Assembly (NCBI GenBank): GCA_905147135.1
Contig: LR990050.1
Span: 8,926,001 to 8,990,000, forward strand
Source of the DNA: Blastobasis lacticolella
Taxonomy: Eukaryota; Arthropoda; Insecta; Lepidoptera; Blastobasidae
Reading direction: 5' to 3'
Length of the DNA stretch: 64,000 bases
The position numbers and the translations under genes are program-made. Positions within the stretch are counted from its first letter, which is position 1. Each line of letters begins with the position of its first letter. The notes below the pieces were generated by a model that had not been told where the DNA came from, ran no database searches, and was given only the letters and a program-made list of their open reading frames with translations. Shown here piece by piece: positions 33,048-46,100 of this stretch.

Positions 33048-35344
33048 ACCTGGATATAAATTAAATAATGCAATGCCATATCGGCATATAAAATCGCTGA
33101 ACATAAAGCAATATATTTTGACGTAGCAATAGTTTAAAACGACGTTATAACTTTGACGAGATTAGAGTATCTTTTTTCGTTTATGTCTCTGTTTCATTTT
33201 GTTTTTTTAATTTAATTTTAAGAATTTTGTGTGTATCTAATAAATGAGTTTTACTTACATACTTTACTTTACCAAAATCAATAAACACTACTAGAGCTCG
33301 AATCAGAAGTATGAGTTGTTCTACTGTAGTAGGATAGTAACGTTTCAAAAGAAAAATCTAGTAAGATAGCAGGTACAAATAAATATGGAGATAATTATTT
33401 GATGAGTAACCTGCAGACTAACTGGGGTGCCCTCGATAGTCGCGGGGGAATGTAACTCTATACCCGATTCCCCGCGGCATGGCACAGGCTTCCCCAGCGT
33501 TCGCCGGAAATTACAGTCCCCTGCGTAACGTGCGACGATTCCCCTAAAAAGTTTCCATTGTGTATCCTAGCAATATCGACCCATTACTTACCTACATTAC
33601 CTGCAGCGTAACCTTGCATTCGAGCAACATGTTCTGGAAGTGTAGACTAGTCTAACTTTGTTTGACTATATTTCGCTCGAGTTATGACGAAATACTGTAA
33701 CGACTCCGGCTTATCTTAACGTCCATCTCCCGGCATCCGTCAAAAACAATATAAAGTGTTTCCTCGAAACGCGGAAACTGGTTATGTTTGTTCTCCAGTG
33801 CTCATAATCCTCAGGGTTAGAGTGCCTGCATATCTACATTAGTTTTTAGAATTACGTCTGCGATTTATTCGAGGCCGTTGCTCTCGGCTGGTGTTGGTGA
33901 AAAAACGGGGAACAGTTGTGGAAGCACAGGCAGGGGAGGGGCGCGGGGGGCGCGGGGATTCACGGTCGAGCGCCTCGCCACCTGCGCGGGCGCCGGCCGC
34001 GGTATCGCACCGCACCACCTCGCTTCGCACTACATTACAATGGCTTTTGTTCCAAAAACCTAATCTAACTATTCCGATTATTCGTTTAGCTGAAATAATA
34101 AAAATAGTAATGCCCTGGCCATGTCATCGGCTTCGAAATTCGTTTGATTCGTTCAAGGATAATTTCAGTCAATGCAGGACAGACACAAATCGATACAAAT
34201 ATTATGGCAACTTTTCCAACAGCATAATAAATTGAAGAAGGCATAAAATTGCGAGAAATTAGATACAAAGCGCTTACCGTGTGAGTTCTGTGGTTGAAGT
34301 TGATTGACAGTAACAATTGCCTGTTCGTACCTATTGATGCATTTCCATTCTGCTATGCGCAGACTTGTTTATGTAGTTACTTAAAGTTCCGTGTACAATT
34401 GTTGCGTAGCTAAGCTACCTACTTCGCTATGTAAGTATCTAATAATGAAATATATTGCGGCAACTACCTATATATTTCGAATAGTCGAATTAAACTTTCT
34501 CTTTCTATTCGGATTTGATGAAAACGTCTCTTTTATTGAAACGAATTCAATCTCGCAGACGTGACTATGTTGACTTTTAATCGAAAGTTTGTAGGTGGAT
34601 TACGTTGAAGGCAGGTTATTCGTAAATATACGCAATGAAACGTAGGCTCCGACAACGTGGGTCATCATTAGACAGTAGGGTCGGTTGCTCGGCCAGTGTA
34701 GGTGATTAAGGTTAGCCGAGGCGCATGCAGCGGCGTGCGTGCTACAAACCGTAGTGGTTGTATAGTGAGTGTGTCAATGAGTGTGTCGAACATTTATATT
34801 GCGGCGTTGCAGCGGATTACAGATGAGAGGCTGCGCGGGCGCGGAGGTCATTGCACCTCGTCCGAGGAGCCGCGCGCCCCGCCCGCCGCGTGACCCCCGC
34901 AACCCCGCACTTAGCACCGCACCAACAAAGGATACGACAACTGACAACCGCATAATGATTAGACGGCTAAAACAGACAGAACCGTTTGCAAAGCTTATCT
35001 ATTGTTCGAAAGATAATTTGCGCATCGACACGAAATTCCTCCACATCTCGAAGTTCGTCAGCAAATGTTGAAACGTCTACCAACTGTTAAGTAACTGCGA
35101 GTAGTAAATAGCATTTGATACGACCTTTGCTATAGCAGGCAGAATTATTATGATAAATGTCAAGGGAAGTAGCGAGGATCACTACGGAGTTCGACTTCTT
35201 AGGTAGGTAGGTAGGTGCATGCGATGTGGTTAGATAATATTTTACAAGTCATTATTTAGGTAGGTACGTACTTCTTATATAACGTACCTTATAATTATTA
35301 TATTTGACACGAGTTTGAATGAAGAGTTAATTTTTTTAAATTAG
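33048..35344. promoter_or_regulatory. Intronic/intergenic DNA with two GC-rich blocks
   Basis: GC- and CpG-rich blocks at 33890-34035 and 34690-34930 stand out from AT-rich DNA. Both could be promoters or leader exons of the PDZ gene, but no splice-linked coding frame supports this. The remainder shows nothing recognisable. Confidence 0.25.
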
Positions 35345-35470
35345 ACAACGCAGGCATTTGACCGCCATCTCACCTGTTGGTAAGTGATGATGCACAATAT
35401 GGTGGTGCATACCTGTCTAGGAACAGCCTATTCACTGAAGGCGTCATGTAATTACTCTTAATTTTCTAGT
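35345..35470. repeat. Dispersed repeat fragment
   Basis: Contains TTTGACCGCCATCTCACCTG, GTTGGTAAGTGATGATGCAC and TGGTGGTGCATACCTGTC. The wording is that of a dispersed lepidopteran repeat, distantly like the family R tail. Boundaries are approximate. Confidence 0.35.
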
Positions 35471-35882
35471 TAATAAAATTAAGAAGATCGGTTTTCAATT
35501 TATCTCAATTCTCTAGCAGACATGATTTAAATCAAGTGATGGGACACGATAAGGGGTCCGAAGACTACATCATGCTTTCTTGGAAATACTTGTTTCCTCT
35601 AAAATGGAATACTTCATGTATTTAGGTTCATATCAATCGAAAGTAAGAAGCGGATGTAGTCGCGGCAAAAGCTAGTTATTTATGAAGTATTAATGTCGTA
35701 GTCTATGAAATTGTCTTTGTCATGTACCTAGTTAACGTTTGCGTGAACAGAAGTGTATTTCTATGGCTTCTTAATTTAGGTTAATAGGTTTTCTAGTATA
35801 GGTATCTAGTTCGTAACGATATAGCGTAGGTATTAGGGATTATCTTCTAAGCCTGTAATTATTTATTATCTATGAACTCGGC

Positions 35883-36362
35883 CGACGCCAAAAGAATGGT
35901 CAATTCGGTTGAAATGAGCAGTTTTCCAATAGGTATCTAAATCATTCCTAACCACTCACTAGATGGCGCCCCGACAATTTTGGTAATTGATAATCGCTTT
36001 TATTTAAGCGGATTTTGCAATCAGGATATAAACACTGGGTACGTTGTATTGGATAATATTGTAGTTGCCAATAGTTTTCAACCATTTTAGAGGTTGTAAT
36101 AATAATGGAACATAGTGCCAACTTCTATAAATATTTCTTTTTACATTTCGTTCAACCTTTAACAGTTACGTTTATATTAATAAACATTTTATTTTTAAAT
36201 TTAGTATTAGTTGGCTGCATGGAATCACTGCCACCATCACACAGATTTAAAAAAGATTACCAAAATTGTAGAAGCGCCATCTATTGATGCTTTTTGAAAC
36301 CAACTGACAATACTCGAATACGGAAAACTCCTCATTCAAATGATGATCGGCTTAACGGAGAG
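35883..36362 (+). mobile_element. Fold-back (inverted-repeat) element, copy 2
   Basis: The left arm (GCAGTTTTCCAATAGGTATC ... TAGATGGCGCC ... CAATTTTGGTAAT) is mirrored by the right arm (ATTACCAAAATTGTAGAAGC ... GCGCCATCTA ... GGAAAAC). The core is about 250 bp. A minus-strand copy lies at 612-1085. The 60-codon frame at 36105-36287 is inside the element, is not kept in the other copy and is not called. Confidence 0.65.
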
Positions 36363-36439
36363 TTAACCAGGAGTTAACATTCGAAACTACGAATATTTAT
36401 GATGTTAGCGAATATAATCACGGGTTTAGAATATGTTAT

Positions 36440-36670
36440 CATTGGGGCCATATTTTTGAACAGCTGCAAACGATTCGCCACGAGCGGTCGGCGAGGCGAA
36501 CGGCTTTATTTTTTTCTGCGTAAAAACAATGAAATAAATGAAATATTTTACAGTTCAGAAATAGAGAAACATGCGCTATGCGACTGAATAGGCGTACCTA
36601 TACGGAGGCCTATGCGTTTAGCGGCGAGCGCTCGATTCAAGGTGAGCGCTTTAAAAATAGGGCCACACTT
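36440..36670. mobile_element. Probable MITE with GGCC(A/C)TATTTTT ends
   Basis: The left end GGCCATATTTTTGAA and the right end TTTAAAAATAGGGCC are imperfect inverted repeats, followed inward by GCG-rich blocks on both sides. About 230 bp, non-coding. Confidence 0.4.
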
Positions 36671-37689
36671 AGAACTATTCTAAGAATATGTCAATGAAAG
36701 AGATGGGGAATTAGGTATTGGTAGTACTGATCTAATAATATGGATGATAAATATTTTCTAAAATGTGAATGAGGAAGTCAGGGGAAGGAACAGCAGCTGC
36801 GGCTTTTCAGTCTCGTGGTGGTGGTGGATTGCATCAAGATATACATGTGGGCCTCGAATTTTAGTGAAGTGCACTTTGAGTGGGAGGGTGTAGGTAGCGG
36901 GGCAGCCTTTTACTGGCGGCTAACCAGCTACTTGGGCCCCAAACTTCCATCGGTCGGCCAGCGGCGGCACCGTGCTTCTCTACGGACACGGACAGTTATT
37001 GATTCCCAAAAACGTTTTTAATCAAAGATTTTAGACCCCCGGCACACAAAACTTTTTGGACCACTCTCTGTCACTTTCTCTACGAATGAAAATTCTGTCT
37101 TCTCTCTAGGGAAAAACGTCAAAACTTGGTCAAACGTCAAAACAAAACATAAAATTTCAAATATCACGAAAAATCCTAACCCCTTAAACATAAAGTAAGA
37201 AGAAGCGTAGCAGAGCAGCGTCTGTTGCTGTCAAAGACAGGTGCGGCCACATATGGAGTATTATTCCCATCTTTAGGCTGGCGAAACTGCCAACCTGCTT
37301 AATCCTCTGGTCTCCATACATAGGCGCGTCGTACGAATAGTCGTCGGCCCAAACTTGCAAGCAAGTTATAACCATTGCTTACCGAAGGGACTTTGGCTCC
37401 CTGTGTGTGTTTTACTGGTTACGCAATGGGGAGTGTTCTAAGGAACTTTTTGATCTGGTGCTCACAGCACAGTTCCGCCATCGCACCACCCGCCGCGGCG
37501 TTGATGACCGCCAACCATAGAACACCACCAACGATGACCCTCTGTTGGTGACGCGAAGGTTTGAAATAACGTTTCTCGCTTGTTCGATTCGGATGTGGAA
37601 TGAGCTCTTAGTTACAGTATATCGGACTATGTATGAGATTTTTCAAGAGGTATATTAGAGGTCTCTATAGAGGCGGACAACGCATTGGT

Positions 37690-37772
37690 AGTTGATGTTC
37701 ATAGTGGGCGGTGACCAATTCTCATCAAGTGGCCCGCTTGCCTGTTTGTCTGCAGTATAACATAAAAAGACA
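37690..37772 (+). mobile_element. Family R tail fragment
   Basis: CATAGTGGGCGGTGACCAAT, TCTCATCAAGTGGCCCGCTT, GCCTGTTTGTC and a short A-rich end: the tail of the family at 11195-11487. A different low-copy repeat follows at about 37780-37860, with relatives near 50195-50285 and 60910-60985. Confidence 0.5.
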
Positions 37773-38673
37773 AACACTGTCTCGGGGCTCGTCGCCCGCC
37801 GGCTCCCGAGACTGTTCAACCATTCTCAGGGTGCCCAGCGGAGAACTTAGTCAACCTCACTTCGCCAACTGAAACATATCCAGTTTTAAAACAATATAGA
37901 GAAGTACTATCCGTAATATTAAAATAACAACACTATTAATAGCACACAAACGACAGGCTGTCAGGTAACTACATGTTACCTGTGCTCACACAACCAATAT
38001 TGTGTACGTTCTGATTAAGTAGACCATCGATTCTCTACATATAGGGTGTCGTAGAAGACTAGTAAATTCTAGAATCTTGGTAGCCCGCAAAATGGCTAGC
38101 AGCCTGTTACTACGTTATTGACCCCATATGCCTAGCCTGAAGAAGACTATTGTGTGTGTGTTGTGGAATGGAACCGTGTGTGATTGTTAACAGTTTAAGG
38201 CAGGCAATTATGTTTCTGGATTGTAGTGTACCTACGTTATGGATATTGTACTCTCGTAGGCTCTTCTCAGAAATGTTAGGTACTTTTGTTGTTCATTAAC
38301 CCCGGACTCTAGCGACTGAACTCTTCACTAACTTCAGTTTCGATACCAAAACTACCAGAGATGATAGAGAAACAGGCAGTTATCCATATCGACAGACATA
38401 CAGACACACAGACACAGACTAAAAACATACTGATCATACAAGAGATCTATTTTTACCTTATATCCCGTGCTGTTATCCCACTAAATGGGGTTGGCACAAC
38501 ATGTCTTTCCCCATGAGCCAACTTGCAAAATACCTTTAGAGACTCGTAATCCTAACAATCTATCGGAGTCTGTGACACTACATGTTTATTGGTAGTGTAT
38601 GAAAATAAAACGTTCATACTTGAATCTTATAAAAAAGTTATCCACAAATTGACAATACCACGTTTTCAGGGCG

Positions 38674-41600
38674 ATGTACTCCACATCCACGGCGTCGACG
38701 ACGTCCGGCTCGCGCGCGCTGCCGGCGGGCGGCGAGCGGCGCGTGCGCGCGGTCCGGCTGCTGCGCCCGCGCCGCTCCGCGCCCGCCTTCGGGTTCTCGC
38801 TGCGCGGCGGCCGCGAGTACTCCACTGGGTTCTTCGTCTCCAAAGTGGAGTTCAACTCCGAGGCGCATCTGCAGGGGTTGAAGGTAATATTGTCGTGTGG
38901 TGTTGTGACAAGTGGCTTGCTTAGCGCCTAAGGATAGCGAAGTAAAACGAACTCTAGAGAATGCTTCGCATTCCGTGCCGGGTTCGTTACTCGCTATACC
39001 CACACTTTTGGAGGCGATTAGCTAGGTTCTAGGCTCTAAGCAAGCCATGTCATTGCGCAGCCGTAAACTAGAATAGCACCAAACCCTTCCCTTGGACTTA
39101 CAAGTCTCGTATAAGTTGGCTAATGTCTGAGAGGCTAACCAGTAAGGACCTCTGCAGAAAACAAATGTGCAGCAGTGTTTCCTGTTGAGTATTTTTAATT
39201 CAATACTGCGATCCATTTTCAATCCACCTATCAAGTGAGGAGGCTTAAGTCCAGCAGTGGACTAAACTAAATGATGTTGATATGATGTGATGAGCATTTC
39301 AAAGTTAAGGATCATCTAGGATCACCATTGACGAGCACCAGATTCTATTTTCTATCTTCAATGCTATCTCCAAGTTAACCAGAATGAGACGCCTCAAGGT
39401 TTTCTAAGCAGTTAACGCACCACGCACATAAGATCTGTAGGTACAGGTTGCAGATTAAAGATAACCTATGTACCGTAAAAGTCTTAAATGGCGAATAGAT
39501 ACCATATCACTGGTAGATAGGAAGTATTCTTTGTCTTATTGTGTTGAATGTTTTTCGAACACATTCTTAGCGACTAGGTACTTAGATTTTTACATGCTTA
39601 ATGAACAATTAATGTTATTGTTTGGTCTGGCTATTCAATGTTGTTATGGTGGTTTCGCTTGTGGACTGTAGGTATTGCGTAGTTTCCCACGGGCCCTGCG
39701 CGGGTTCCACCGCTGGGCGCGTGCGAAGTGCGAACACATTCGCTTACGATCAGTGCATTTAGCGTTGGCTCGCGTTTGCCGTCAATAGAATTACTCGCAT
39801 CCGAGGCTGAACTGTGGCAATGCACATTCCATTCTTTTCGCGTGATCACGTAATAAAGTTGTTTCCGTTGATTTCATCTCAAGTACTTAACTGCTAAGTG
39901 GTTGATGATCGTTGTGTTGTCACAATCAACTGGGTCAAATAGTTCATTTGTCGATTGCGTTGCGCTAGATGCGATTCATTGCTGCTTTGTTAGATAATAA
40001 ACAAGTAAATAAGTTCTCGAGTGCTGATTATCCCCGTAGCCACTTGAAGAGTTGATTCACTGATAATATTAGTTGAAAACCAATAAAATATCTCCTTTAA
40101 AGTAAATTTACACGGTCATATTTGATATGGCGGATAATGGCAGATTTCTACAATTTTATTAAGTATATATAGGTACCTATTCTTACTTTCCCTAAGTACA
40201 TACGAGTCTAATGCCAGCCTACCAGATTTTTTAGAAGATAACATCTAATTAAAGGTTGACCACAAACCGCTGTAAACATAACATAACCGCGTATTGTTAT
40301 AATTAAATGGTTAGCGACCAAAAAAAGAACCGCCCACATTATTCCGCAAACGTTTCGGAACTTTTCACACGATTACTTCCTTAACAAAGAAGTTACGAAA
40401 AATACACGTACACATCCGTTGTTGCCCGAATACAATGAGATGTTTGAGACAATCGCCGAGAGTCCTGGGAAACGGAGGTGTCCCAAAGCTTGGAGAAACG
40501 AGAAACGGTACTCGGCGTCAACGACTCGCTTCAATAGTGCTCCGAGAGCAGGCTGAGAGTTATCCAAAAGGTGTTACGGTGTTACGGTCCGTGACAGCGC
40601 TCGCAGCTTATCAAAGTGGGCCGGCACTGCGCGGGCGCATTGTTCGCCGCGGTTTCGACAGGTGTCGGCCGCGAGTGCCGCGCCGACATTGTATTTCAAA
40701 CGTTATTGAGATGCTGGCTGAACTACAGTTACCTGCTCCGGGTGTTATGCAATCTTATTACAATACCTACCCTGTTTCGATGAAAAGAAATTGAAAGCTT
40801 AAGATATACGCTTATGAATATACGAATATCTACGATCATATTTATTCTTTAGATAAGTATTCGAGATAGGTAATTAAAAAGTGATCAGCGCTATACGGGA
40901 TATTCGCGACAAGACTTTAATTGTTTATGATTTCATAAATACCAGCGGTCCTCTGCTAAGAAGAAAAAATAATGTTTTTATAGAGTCGGCGACACTGGAG
41001 TTTTAATCTGGCATAAAAATCATTCGACTAGCCAGCGGGATCCTTCCCTAGAAAGAATTATATTTTAAATTATGTAGATACTCGGCACCCTCCATCCTGC
41101 TCCATCCCATGCAGTGTAACTAAGGCTGAGAAGCCGTAAAAGTTTCATTATAAGTGTGTCGAATCGTACCTTTATCCGCCGAGCCGAAACAAGCGAGGTG
41201 CAACCTTTTGCGCGGTGTATTCTTGCTAACTCCATTAGTTCCACTGTCCGAGAGCCTTCCCCCTGGACATGAATTACCAAGGTCAGTTTGTAAGTCTTTA
41301 AAATAGGCTTCAGACTCAGACCGACCAGAGCAAAGGTCCCCACCTGACTATGACTTTTGGGTGTGTCTACTTGTATATAGTCATACTTGTATGTAGTTGT
41401 TAGCCTTATAAATAATAATCTTGGCGTTATTGTACCCGTTGTGATCCGGGATTTGGCGGATCAGATAATTACAGTGGAGCGACTGCCATCTGATCTTCGT
41501 GACCCTTCGTGACCCAGGGGCACCTGACCAGATTGGATCATGGTTACACACGAGTTTTCCCTCACCGTAAGAGCATCAGTTAGCATTCAACTAATGTACG

Positions 41601-43102
41601 TTACATAATTCAGAAAAGAGTTATTGGTACATGGCCGCAGTGGGATTCGACCCCGGTATCTCTCGCTTACGAGCCGGATACCTTAACGCTTCTAGTTGTT
41701 AATCTAATAGACCCATTCTAATTAGTAACATCGAACGATTGAGTGAAAACCCTTGACGGGAAGTGAAACTTTAAAATTATACCTACTTACCGCGAGAAAC
41801 GTCCGTAGCATATTATATTCTGGAGCACGGTATGCTAACTGCAGGAAGGTGTAAGAGGTGCAATTAAATGACAATTTAGAAGTAGCCTGTGCTCCCATAA
41901 GTACGATGTTCAGTCCGGTGCCAGTGCGTGAGTCAGTCAATTACAGCGCCGCGGTTGGTGGATGACTTTCTACCGCTTTACGCTCGCCCGCCCGCTTACT
42001 CTTCGAGTGAACGCGTCTTGTGTAACATTTGCTAAAATAGAAAAGCGCTAATGCGGTCCTTCGGAGGCCGACACGTATGGGGTCGCGCTGGTGTCGTGAG
42101 CGAACACCATTACCTATATTTGAGGAACTGTTGTTGTCAACGATTTCGACTAAGTATGGACTCTTTCTTTCGCTGATTTTTGTTGTCGCTCGCCTCGATT
42201 CGAACGGTTTTACAAAATTTTGAAAAATTCAATCTTTTTTAAATCATATTGGCAACACCGAAAGAGATTGGTTCAAAAATAGGGAAAATCGGAATTTTGC
42301 ATCGAAATATAAAATATTCCATGCTGAAAATAAGAATTGAAAACCGTTCGGATCGAGGCGAGCGATTCAAAAATAGAGCCTCTTGTTTCTGAAACGATAG
42401 TGGAGTACAGCGATAGTGGTGCACGAGCGAACCCACCTAATTGAAAGCCGTACCTATCGCCCGCAATCACCACGACAGGTTTTATTCGGATTCGTTCTGC
42501 GATATTGTTACACGTGTGTAATTTACACAATATGTAGGTACTAGGTACTTAAATAAAATGTGATTGATATAGGTATCGAAAACAACCATATAATTATTCT
42601 TTACTTGTTCTTTTGCTATGCAATTAAGTCTATTACTATTGAAAATGTCATACTAAATAGCCAAGCAAAATCTTACGCAACAGAAGTAATATTTTTCACT
42701 TATTTTTTCATGATGTATTTACCTAACGCCAACTTACATCCAACATAGAATTACATAGTTACACTATACCTACAATAGGTATACCAATGAAATAAGCGGT
42801 TATCGTAGAATGACTCACCGATAATGCAAACATGGAACGCTGGCATATTGCATGGTGTACTCAGCTGAGCGGTGAAAATTTAATGCTTATAATAAATAAT
42901 AATAAAATCTTTATTGAGCAAGTACTTAATCATATACAGTCGATCAAGCTGTAGGTAAAATAGGTAACAACCTGTGCTATACCTCCAGCTAACAAATATA
43001 AAGTTCACTTTGACAATAGTACTTTTAAAATAACTATAAACTTACAAACTAATAGTATTTCAAATGCTTTATTTTATGCTAATTTATGTGTGTGTGTATG
43101 CT

Positions 43103-43133
<31 letters not shown>

Positions 43134-46100
43134 CTGTGTGTGTGTGTGTGAGTGTATGTGTGTTGCACTGTGTTATATATTTGGTAAAACGTAGGACAGC
43201 AGTTAATTAATTTGGAGGATGAATGAGGCACTCAACAGTTTCATAAGAGAGATTCTGGAGCCAGCTGGTGACACTTGCTTTAAGTTCATGCTTGTGTCTG
43301 AAATATACAGGGTGTTTCATAATACATGTATAAAGCCGAAAGGGTGTTAAAGTATAGCTTGCAAAGAGTACACTGGCGACTTCATATTATCCAGACATTG
43401 AATTTTAATTTTTATAAAAAATCTTCGTTTTTAAAGAAAAATAACCATATCGACTACGTTGATGCGCAGCTCTATTTCAAGTTGATGATCCTAGAAGGAG
43501 AAGTTTAACCTTTTAAATTAAAATTACAGTATTTTTTTGTACAGAACCCTCAAACCAAAAAATACAAAACGGCTAATTTAGATCTCCTTAATATCCCATT
43601 GCGCCTAGTACTATGAACTTGAGTGACCTTTTACAACTGATTTCTAGAGATGCGGTCTTTCGTTTTCAAAATGTCGATTATCGACATTGAAAAGGTAAAA
43701 GTTCGATAGTCATTTTCTCGCTTACTATTCCACGCACGAAAAAAATAATTGTACCTATCGTTTTAATACGTTTAGCACTCCATCCAGTTCACGGCTTTAT
43801 ACATGTATTATGAAACACCCTGTATATTAAGAATGCGGCTTAAGAACATGACTGTCTTGCATCGGCAAAATATGAACACGACTGTTCTCATCAATTCAGT
43901 GATGTAATAAATAATGGCACGCTACTTAACCTGGAGATATCAGAAAACACTTCATTGAGCCCGCGGCCATGCGTGAAAGGGTCGGAATGCGCAGTCCAGT
44001 CACTTTCGTGGTCGCCCATCGCCAGTTAAGCTACCGGTACCATATATGTGCGCGGTTAATTACGCGAATTTCGTAATGAAAGTAAGTTTCTGAGAGCCGG
44101 GCGTCGAAGAGTCTGCCGTTGGCACGTCACTCAAAAAAGACAAGCTGGAACGAAAGTCTGATCGAAAGTTGTCCGATATGTGGGGCGCGTGGCGACCTGT
44201 CCGGCTTCTTTTGCCGCGGCCGAGACGAACGTGAAGAAAGTGCTGCTCGTCACAGCGGCCGCGTCGGCGGCGGCGCGCGCGCAGCCCGCGTGACGTCACC
44301 GACGGCCATTCATTACCGCACTCCCGGCACCGACGTCTTAACTCACGCTCTCCCCTCCCTCCTCTTGCCGTAAATGGTCGCAATTGTAACCGAATCAGCT
44401 TAGCAAAGCATTGTGACGGGATTTCGTAAAATTGTTTTTACCGAAGTGAAACAGACCGCTCAGTGAGCGAAATTAATGCCTTCGGTCGGTTTGCTTTCGT
44501 ACTCACAATCCCTTCGAGCAAACTTCCAATTGCCAATAACTGTCGACCGAGAAAAGTAGGCCAGGGTTTATCAATGGTGGCTATGGAAGCCTGGTAGTCT
44601 CAGATTTCACAAAACGAGATTGTCAAGAAAATATTATGTTACCTATAAAGTAGCTACCTAACTCATATTTACTGGTAGTGAATTTATTTTATGTGTGCAT
44701 TGTGTTATGTTTAACCATAATAACAACGAACGAGATAATTATTTTCTGCATACGCGTTGAGACATGACTAGGTACTAGGGGAGACCGGGGATGGTTGGCT
44801 ATAGGGGCAGGTAGACTAAGCAACAATAACTCGCCACCATCACGTGTTTTTCATTAAAAAATCACGAGCCACGATGCCTCCCCGCGACCCGCGAACTTGT
44901 GCGAAGTGAGCCGCCGCAGTCGCGCGGCGTTCGTGAGTGACATCACATGTTGTATTTTTGGGCTCGGTAAGTAATTTTTTTCGTTCGTACTTTTTTTGTT
45001 ATTGTGCGTATGGATCTGTTAGTAACAATGTTATTGTTATGCCAAATGTAAATATTATAGTTTTACTCTATATTACATAGTATTGCTTCCATGTTAACGC
45101 CCGAGTTTGTATATGATACGCAGGTAAAATTCAAAATGGCGTCAGGGGTTGGTTGACAAATTTTGTTTGGGGTAGGTAGACTAATTAGTCAACCAACCCC
45201 TTTAAAATAATTATAATATTTTATACTCATTTAAAGAATTGTGTGGGCTAATGTGTACCATCAATGTAAACACTATTATGGTCTTCTTTCGTATACTAAA
45301 TTACAGTTGTATTTTTACAGAAAATGAGGACGTACAAAAGAAAATCTGAAAGGGGTGATGTACAGTCGAGTTCATTAATATGTGAGCATTACCATAATAT
45401 GTTTGATGATGAATCTGCTCAGATATATAAGTACCCTTTCATGTACATTTATATTTGAAGCCTTGGCAATGCTCACATATTAATGAACTCGACTGTACCA
45501 AAAGATATCCTAGAAAGAGCTTGCCACGCAGTGATCTTCGATAATATAATAGCATAAACGCCACATCAAAGAAATACCAAATTCCATACAAAACGTTGCA
45601 TCGTTATGTAACCAGACTTAAACAAAAGCTATAAAGTAATCCGAACCTCAGTAGAGCTGATTTGACCCTGGACACGGCGGGGTACATAAAAAATAGACAG
45701 ATATTTAGCGATGACGAAGAAAATAAACTGGAAGCTTATTTGAAGACGGCTGCTGACATTTATTATGGATTAACACCGTATGAGACACGCAAGTTTACAT
45801 TCGAATACGCAAAAAAGAATAATAAAAGGTTGCCGGAGTCTTGGAATACAAAATTAATGGCTGGCGAAGATTGGCTTGGTAATTTAAAAAAATAATTAAA
45901 ATGTTTATTACTTTAAACTTTATATAAGTTATTTATTGACCAAAAATCGATCTCAAATTTAAGTTTGTTCATAATTTAATAAAAAGTTTCTATTATGTAG
46001 TACATTTCAATGTTATATTTTATACTAATCCTCTTTATTTACACTAATTACTGCCTAGGTCAACCTACCCCATGCTTATGGTCAACCTACCCCGGATATG

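Noticed and set aside
32583..33059. 158-codon plus-strand frame
   Set aside because: It lies antisense to a recognisable LINE reverse transcriptase remnant on the minus strand.
40435..40794. 119-codon ATG frame
   Set aside because: No domain or protein-like pattern. It sits on a CpG-rich block in an intron where stop codons are rare by composition.
43326..43508. 60-codon frame as a MITE-encoded protein
   Set aside because: Too short, starts inside the terminal repeat region and has no transposase motif.
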